From Pseudomonadota bacterium (GTDB lineage: Bacteria > Pseudomonadota > Gammaproteobacteria > Burkholderiales > Burkholderiaceae), in the NCBI GenBank assembly GCA_021783435.1, contig JAJXUC010000010.1:1-21443 (forward strand): 21,443 nt of DNA. The letters are read 5' to 3'. The notes under the pieces were generated by a model. It searched no databases and was not told the origin of the DNA. It was given only the letters and a program-made list of their open reading frames with translations. How positions within the stretch are numbered: position 1 is the first letter of the stretch; every line of letters begins with the position of its first letter. This document shows positions 18,464 to 21,443 of the stretch, piece after piece. The translations under genes and the position numbers were made by a program.

Positions 18464-19480
18464 ATGAGCGCATGCCCCTCTCCCAAACCAGCACACTTCG
18501 TGACTTCCACGCACTCGATTCAGTCGATTCTTTCCCCGATAGCCCAGGACATGCTGGAGGTTGATGCGGCCATCCGCCGCAACCTGTCGTCCGAAGTGCA
18601 GTTGATCAATGCCATCAGTACTTACATCATCTCTGCTGGCGGCAAGCGCCTGCGGCCAGCCCTTCTTCTCTTGACCGCCAGAGCCCATGGATACACGGGG
18701 CCGCATCATCACACCCTCGCCGCCGTGGTCGAGCTCATCCACACGGCGACACTCCTCCATGATGACGTGGTCGACGAGTCCGCTCTGCGGCGCGGCCGCA
18801 AGACCTCGAATGCCGCTTTCGGAAATGCGGCAAGCGTGCTCGCTGGAGACTTCCTTTATTCCCGCGCCTTCCAGATGATGGTGACTGCGGACAATCTGCG
18901 CATCTTGCAAATCCTGGCCGATGCGACCAATGTCATCGCCGAGGGCGAGGTGTTGCAGCTGCTGAACCTGCATGATCCCGAAGTCAGCGTGGAGCGGTAC
19001 CTGAAAGTGATCGGCTACAAGACTGCCGCACTGTTCGAGGCCTCGGCGCGCATAGGCGCCGTGCTTGCTGGCTGCGGGAAAGAACTGGAAGACAAAGCCG
19101 CCGCCTATGGCCGAACGATAGGCACGGCTTTCCAACTCATCGACGACGCCCTGGACTACAGCGGCAAGCCAGGCGAGATGGGAAAGAACGTCGGGGATGA
19201 TCTGCGCGAGGGAAAACCCACGCTCCCCTTGATCGTCGCCATGCAACGCTGCCCAGTCTCGGAACGCAAACTGATCGAGGATGCCATTCGCTCCGGACAA
19301 GCCGAAGAGATGCCACACATTCTGCAGATTGTCGAAAAAACGCGAGCGCTAGACATTGTTTACGCAACAGCTCAGGCTGAACTGTCGAAGGCGCGAGGCT
19401 TCGTGGATGAACTCAAGCCATCCCCTGAACGCGAGGCTCTGATAAACTTATGTGCTTACTCTTTGGACCGCAACGCCTGA
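18464..19480 (+). CDS. ispB: Trans-polyprenyl diphosphate synthase (octaprenyl type)
   Basis: It elongates farnesyl diphosphate with IPP to make the long side chain of ubiquinone. From ATG 18464 it has 338 residues; an in-frame GTG at 18452 would add four. The protein shows GGKRLRP (59-65), the first Asp-rich motif LLHDDVVDESALRRG with D100, D101 and D104, and the second, QLIDDALDYSG, with D227, D228 and D231. GDDLREGKPTLPLI follows. Chain length cannot be read with certainty; octaprenyl is the usual product in betaproteobacteria. The gene is divergent from rplU and lies 40 bp upstream of tRNA-Pro. Confidence 0.95.
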   Translation: MSACPSPKPAHFVTSTHSIQSILSPIAQDMLEVDAAIRRNLSSEVQLINAISTYIISAGGKRLRPALLLLTARAHGYTGPHHHTLAAVVELIHTATLLHDDVVDESALRRGRKTSNAAFGNAASVLAGDFLYSRAFQMMVTADNLRILQILADATNVIAEGEVLQLLNLHDPEVSVERYLKVIGYKTAALFEASARIGAVLAGCGKELEDKAAAYGRTIGTAFQLIDDALDYSGKPGEMGKNVGDDLREGKPTLPLIVAMQRCPVSERKLIEDAIRSGQAEEMPHILQIVEKTRALDIVYATAQAELSKARGFVDELKPSPEREALINLCAYSLDRNA

Positions 19481-19520
19481 GTCATTGAAGCCCGGGAGCT
19501 TGCGCGTCCGCTATCCGCAT

Positions 19521-19597
19521 CGGGGTGTAGCTTAGCCTGGTAGAGCGCTACGTTCGGGACGTAGAGGCCGGAGGTTCGAATCCTCTCACCCCGACCA
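19521..19597 (+). tRNA. tRNA-Pro, anticodon CGG
   Basis: A 77-nt cloverleaf including an encoded CCA. The acceptor stem CGGGGTG pairs with CACCCCG. The anticodon stem CTACG/CGTAG closes the loop TTCGGGA, which reads anticodon CGG. The T arm carries GGTTCGAATCC. It lies 40 bp after ispB, from which it may be co-transcribed, as no clean promoter is seen between them. It is followed by an intrinsic terminator. Confidence 0.96.
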
Positions 19598-19620
19598 GAC
19601 ATTTTCCTTGTATATCAAGG

Positions 19621-19655
19621 ACACAAAAGCCCCTGACACAGGGGCTTTTGTGTTT
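19621..19655 (+). terminator. Intrinsic terminator after tRNA-Pro
   Basis: A perfect 15-bp stem (19621-19635 with 19639-19653, core AAAAGCCCCTG) with a three-base ACA loop, ending in TTTTGTGTTT. The A-rich 5' arm makes it potentially bidirectional. It lies 23 nt after the tRNA CCA end. Confidence 0.85.
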
Positions 19656-19757
19656 CTGGCGCAGGCTGGTGGCAATCACTCACCTCTCGTACCAGCGATG
19701 CGCAGAAAGGCTAAAACGGCTTTCTAGACCTTGCTCCACGACCAACGGAGCAACGTC

Positions 19758-20060
19758 ATGGCATCCATCGAGAATCGTTCGCGGTTCAAGGTCGCGGTCC
19801 AGAACCGCGATGACCTCACACTGACCTTCGCGCACAGCGCCGTCGCGGCGGTGAAGGCCTACATCGAAGAGCTGAAGGCCAATGGCTTCAAGCCCAAGGT
19901 ATCGCGACTGAACGACTCGTTCGCGGTGCGCGTGCGTCAAGTCACTCCGCCTTCGACACGTGGGCGACGAGGGATGGCACGAGGTCCTGGGCATCGCCGT
20001 TTCGAAGGACCTTCCATGGCGCCCCATTGGCCCGTCGGGGGTGGTCCGTGTTTGCACTAA
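19758..20060 (+). pseudogene. Truncated integrase-like gene remnant (N-terminal part only)
   Basis: ATG 19758 with GGAG 9 nt upstream opens a 100-codon frame. Its first 55 or so residues (MASIENRSRFKVAVQNRDD, then a TFAHSAVAAVKAYIEELKA helix and FKPKVSRLNDSFAVRVRQ) resemble the N-terminal domain of tyrosine-type phage integrases that I recall from Burkholderiales. After VRQV the frame turns to Pro/Arg/Gly-rich sequence with no likeness to an integrase, and the catalytic R-H-R-Y domain is absent. Its position 160 bp after a tRNA gene fits a lost genomic island that used tRNA-Pro as attachment site. The identification is from memory; it may instead be a short unrelated protein. Confidence 0.5.
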
Positions 20061-20196
20061 AAACAAGAAACGACATTGAATATAGTTTTCAAGTCTTTCA
20101 TTTCAATGATTTTTTTTCTTTGCATCTGTTTGAAAAAACAGTGGTCAAAGTTGCGCTAAGTGCTTGTTTGAAAAGCGGATTTTTCACTTCTCCCTA

Positions 20197-20225
20197 TTGA
20201 CTGAGGTTTTATTGCCCTCTAAAGT
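20197..20225 (+). promoter_or_regulatory. Probable mraZ (dcw cluster) promoter
   Basis: TTGACT (20197-20202) and TAAAGT (20220-20225) are separated by exactly 17 bp. Transcription would start near 20232. The -10 overlaps the first MraZ-box-like repeat, so bound MraZ would block RNA polymerase. The sequence upstream (20060-20196) is AT-rich and carries no gene. Confidence 0.6.
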
Positions 20226-20260
20226 GCAGCCAAGTGCAGAAAAGTGGGTGAAAGTGCATC
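20221..20260 (+). promoter_or_regulatory. Four 10-bp-phased MraZ-box-like repeats
   Basis: AAGTG occurs at 20222, 20232, 20242 and 20252, exactly 10 bp apart, as AAGTGC, AAGTGC, AAGTGG and AAGTGC. MraZ of E. coli binds TGGG-type direct repeats with 5-nt spacers, the same periodicity, between promoter and mraZ. The array begins 75 bp before mraZ, so autorepression of the dcw cluster is the likely role. Confidence 0.75.
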
Positions 20261-20295
20261 ACCTGAATTCTGCGTCCTGGTAAACGGAGAGGCAT

Positions 20296-20724
20296 GTGTT
20301 CATTGGCATATCGGCGTTGACGCTGGACGGCAAGGGTCGGATGACCGTGCCTGCGCGTCATCGTGACGTGCTTTTGGCGCAGGCGGCCGGCCGCCTGACG
20401 GTGACCAAGAGTCCCGAAGGCTGTCTGTTGCTGTTCGCCGATCCGCAATGGCAGGAATTTCGCGCCAAGATCGCCGCCTTGCCGATGTCGGCGCAGGGTT
20501 GGAAGCGCATCTATCTGGGGCATGCCACGGAGACCGAGATCGACGCCACCGGGCGTGTTCTGATCTCGCCCGAACTGCGTGCCGCGGCGGGGATCGAACG
20601 GGACATCGATCTGATCGGCATGGGGTCGCATTTCGAGGTCTGGGATCGCGTCACGCACCATGCGCGCGAGGCGGCTGTGATCGAGGCCGGCATGCCCGAT
20701 GCGGTGCGCGACATCGTGGTGTGA
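20296..20724 (+). CDS. mraZ: Transcriptional regulator MraZ
   Basis: MraZ is the DNA-binding repressor at the head of the division and cell wall (dcw) cluster. The 142-residue protein has two AbrB-like halves, each with the DxxxR signature: D11-x3-R15 (LDGKGRMTVPARHR) and D83-x3-R87 (IDATGRVLISPELR). Length is typical. The start is GTG 20296 (MFIGISALTLDGKGR); the ATG two bases earlier is in another frame. GGAGAGG lies just upstream. The upstream phased repeats are its likely operator. rsmH starts 12 nt after the stop. Confidence 0.97.
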   Translation: MFIGISALTLDGKGRMTVPARHRDVLLAQAAGRLTVTKSPEGCLLLFADPQWQEFRAKIAALPMSAQGWKRIYLGHATETEIDATGRVLISPELRAAAGIERDIDLIGMGSHFEVWDRVTHHAREAAVIEAGMPDAVRDIVV

Positions 20725-20736
20725 AGGTGAGCGCGA

Positions 20737-21443
20737 ATGTCTTCGACCCCCGTCCACGCTGCAGCGACCCTGCAGCACCGAACCGTACTGCTGCACGAGG
20801 CCGTCGATCAATTGGTGACCGACACGGCCGGCGTTTACCTAGATGCAACCTTCGGACGCGGCGGCCACACGCGCGAGTTGCTTTCGCGCCTGGCGCCAGC
20901 CGGCCGTGTGGTGGCGCTGGATCGCGACCCGCAAGCGATTGCGGCGGGGCGGGAGTTGGCGCAGGCGGACGCCCGACTCACGCTCGTGCATGCGCCGTTC
21001 TCGGCCTTCGGCGAGGTGTTGAATGGGCTCGGGATCGCAAGTGTGCGGGGCATGCTGTTCGACCTGGGTGTGTCGTCGCCCCAGATCGACGAGACGCGGC
21101 GGGGTTTCAGCTTCCGTGGCGACGCGCCTTTGGACATGCGCATGGACACCACACAAGGCGTCACGGCGGCGCAATTTCTGGCCGAAGCCAGTGTTGACGA
21201 AATCACCAGGGTGTTGAGGGACTATGGCGACGAACGGGCTGCTTTCCCGATTGCAAAGGCGCTTGTGGCTCGCCGCGAACGGGGCGAGCCCGTCGCCCGC
21301 ACCGCAGAGCTTGCCACCCTTGTGGCGCAAGCGGTGCGCAGTCGCGAAGCGGGGCAGGACCCGGCCACTCGGACCTTTCAGGCTCTTCGGATTCACGTCA
21401 ATGCCGAGCTCGCCGAACTCGAAGCGGCACTCGCGCAGGTAAT
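20737..21443 (+). CDS. rsmH: 16S rRNA (cytosine-1402-N4)-methyltransferase RsmH (3' end outside window)
   Basis: RsmH methylates C1402 in the decoding centre of 16S rRNA using S-adenosylmethionine. An open frame from ATG 20737 ([21 protein letters not shown]) runs without stop to the window edge, giving 235 codons of the usual 300 or more. The SAM-binding motif is [12 protein letters not shown] (34-45), then LDRDP (61-65), [10 protein letters not shown] (107-116) and [15 protein letters not shown] (123-137). Near the edge, [18 protein letters not shown] is typical of the family. AAGGTGA precedes the start at a good distance. It follows mraZ by 12 nt, so it is in the same operon, and ftsL and ftsI would be expected next. 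Confidence 0.96.
   Translation, partial: MSSTPVHAAATLQHRTVLLHEAVDQLVTDTAGVYLDATFGRGGHTRELLSRLAPAGRVVALDRDPQAIAAGRELAQADARLTLVHAPFSAFGEVLNGLGIASVRGMLFDLGVSSPQIDETRRGFSFRGDAPLDMRMDTTQGVTAAQFLAEASVDEITRVLRDYGDERAAFPIAKALVARRERGEPVARTAELATLVAQAVRSREAGQDPATRTFQALRIHVNAELAELEAALAQV

Noticed and set aside
19676..19702. Possible degenerate copy of the tRNA-Pro 3' end (CTCACC...ACCAG) as an att site
   Set aside because: The match to the tRNA end is short and gapped, below what I would accept as a duplicated attachment core.

Overview
This is a GC-rich stretch of bacterial chromosome carrying ordinary housekeeping genes. Gene content and order (nrdAB beside a PAKKAA-repeat histone-like gene, a CcsA-like/PP0621/pilS/pilR/ampD block, ffh, proS, rppH, rplU-rpmA-obgE-proB, ispB, and the mraZ-rsmH start of the dcw cluster) and the protein sequences point to a betaproteobacterium of the order Burkholderiales. 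A Thiomonas-like member is my guess from memory and cannot be verified here.

Layout. Positions 1-5114 (minus strand): the class Ia ribonucleotide reductase genes nrdA and nrdB, followed by a histone H1-like, lysine/alanine-rich DNA-binding protein that runs off the left edge. The nrdA promoter at about 5317-5345 is flanked by two NrdR-box-like palindromes 32 bp apart, with two DnaA-box-like sites just upstream. Positions 5483-10378 (minus strand): a tightly packed, overlapping set read in the order ccsA-like membrane protein, small zinc-ribbon membrane peptide, pilS, pilR, ampD. It links type IV pilus two-component control with peptidoglycan recycling. Positions 10521-15104: ffh on plus, a lytic transglycosylase and proS on minus, and rppH divergent from proS on plus. 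Positions 15219-18141 (minus strand): rplU, rpmA, obgE and proB, with two strong RNA hairpins between rpmA and obgE. Positions 18464-19655 (plus strand): ispB, tRNA-Pro(CGG) and an intrinsic terminator. Positions 19758-20060 hold the first part of a decayed integrase-like gene just downstream of the tRNA. Positions 20197-21443 (plus strand): the mra promoter with four 10-bp-phased MraZ-box-like repeats, then mraZ and a 3'-truncated rsmH.

I see no novel multi-gene system. The best second-look signals are regulatory: the NrdR/DnaA sites at nrdA, the MraZ repeats, the double hairpin before obgE, and the integrase relic beside tRNA-Pro. The other signals worth checking are the 18-bp coding tandem repeat and the unexplained 0.5-kb gap next to it. 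I could not run any search, so family names come from recognised motifs and remembered sequences.
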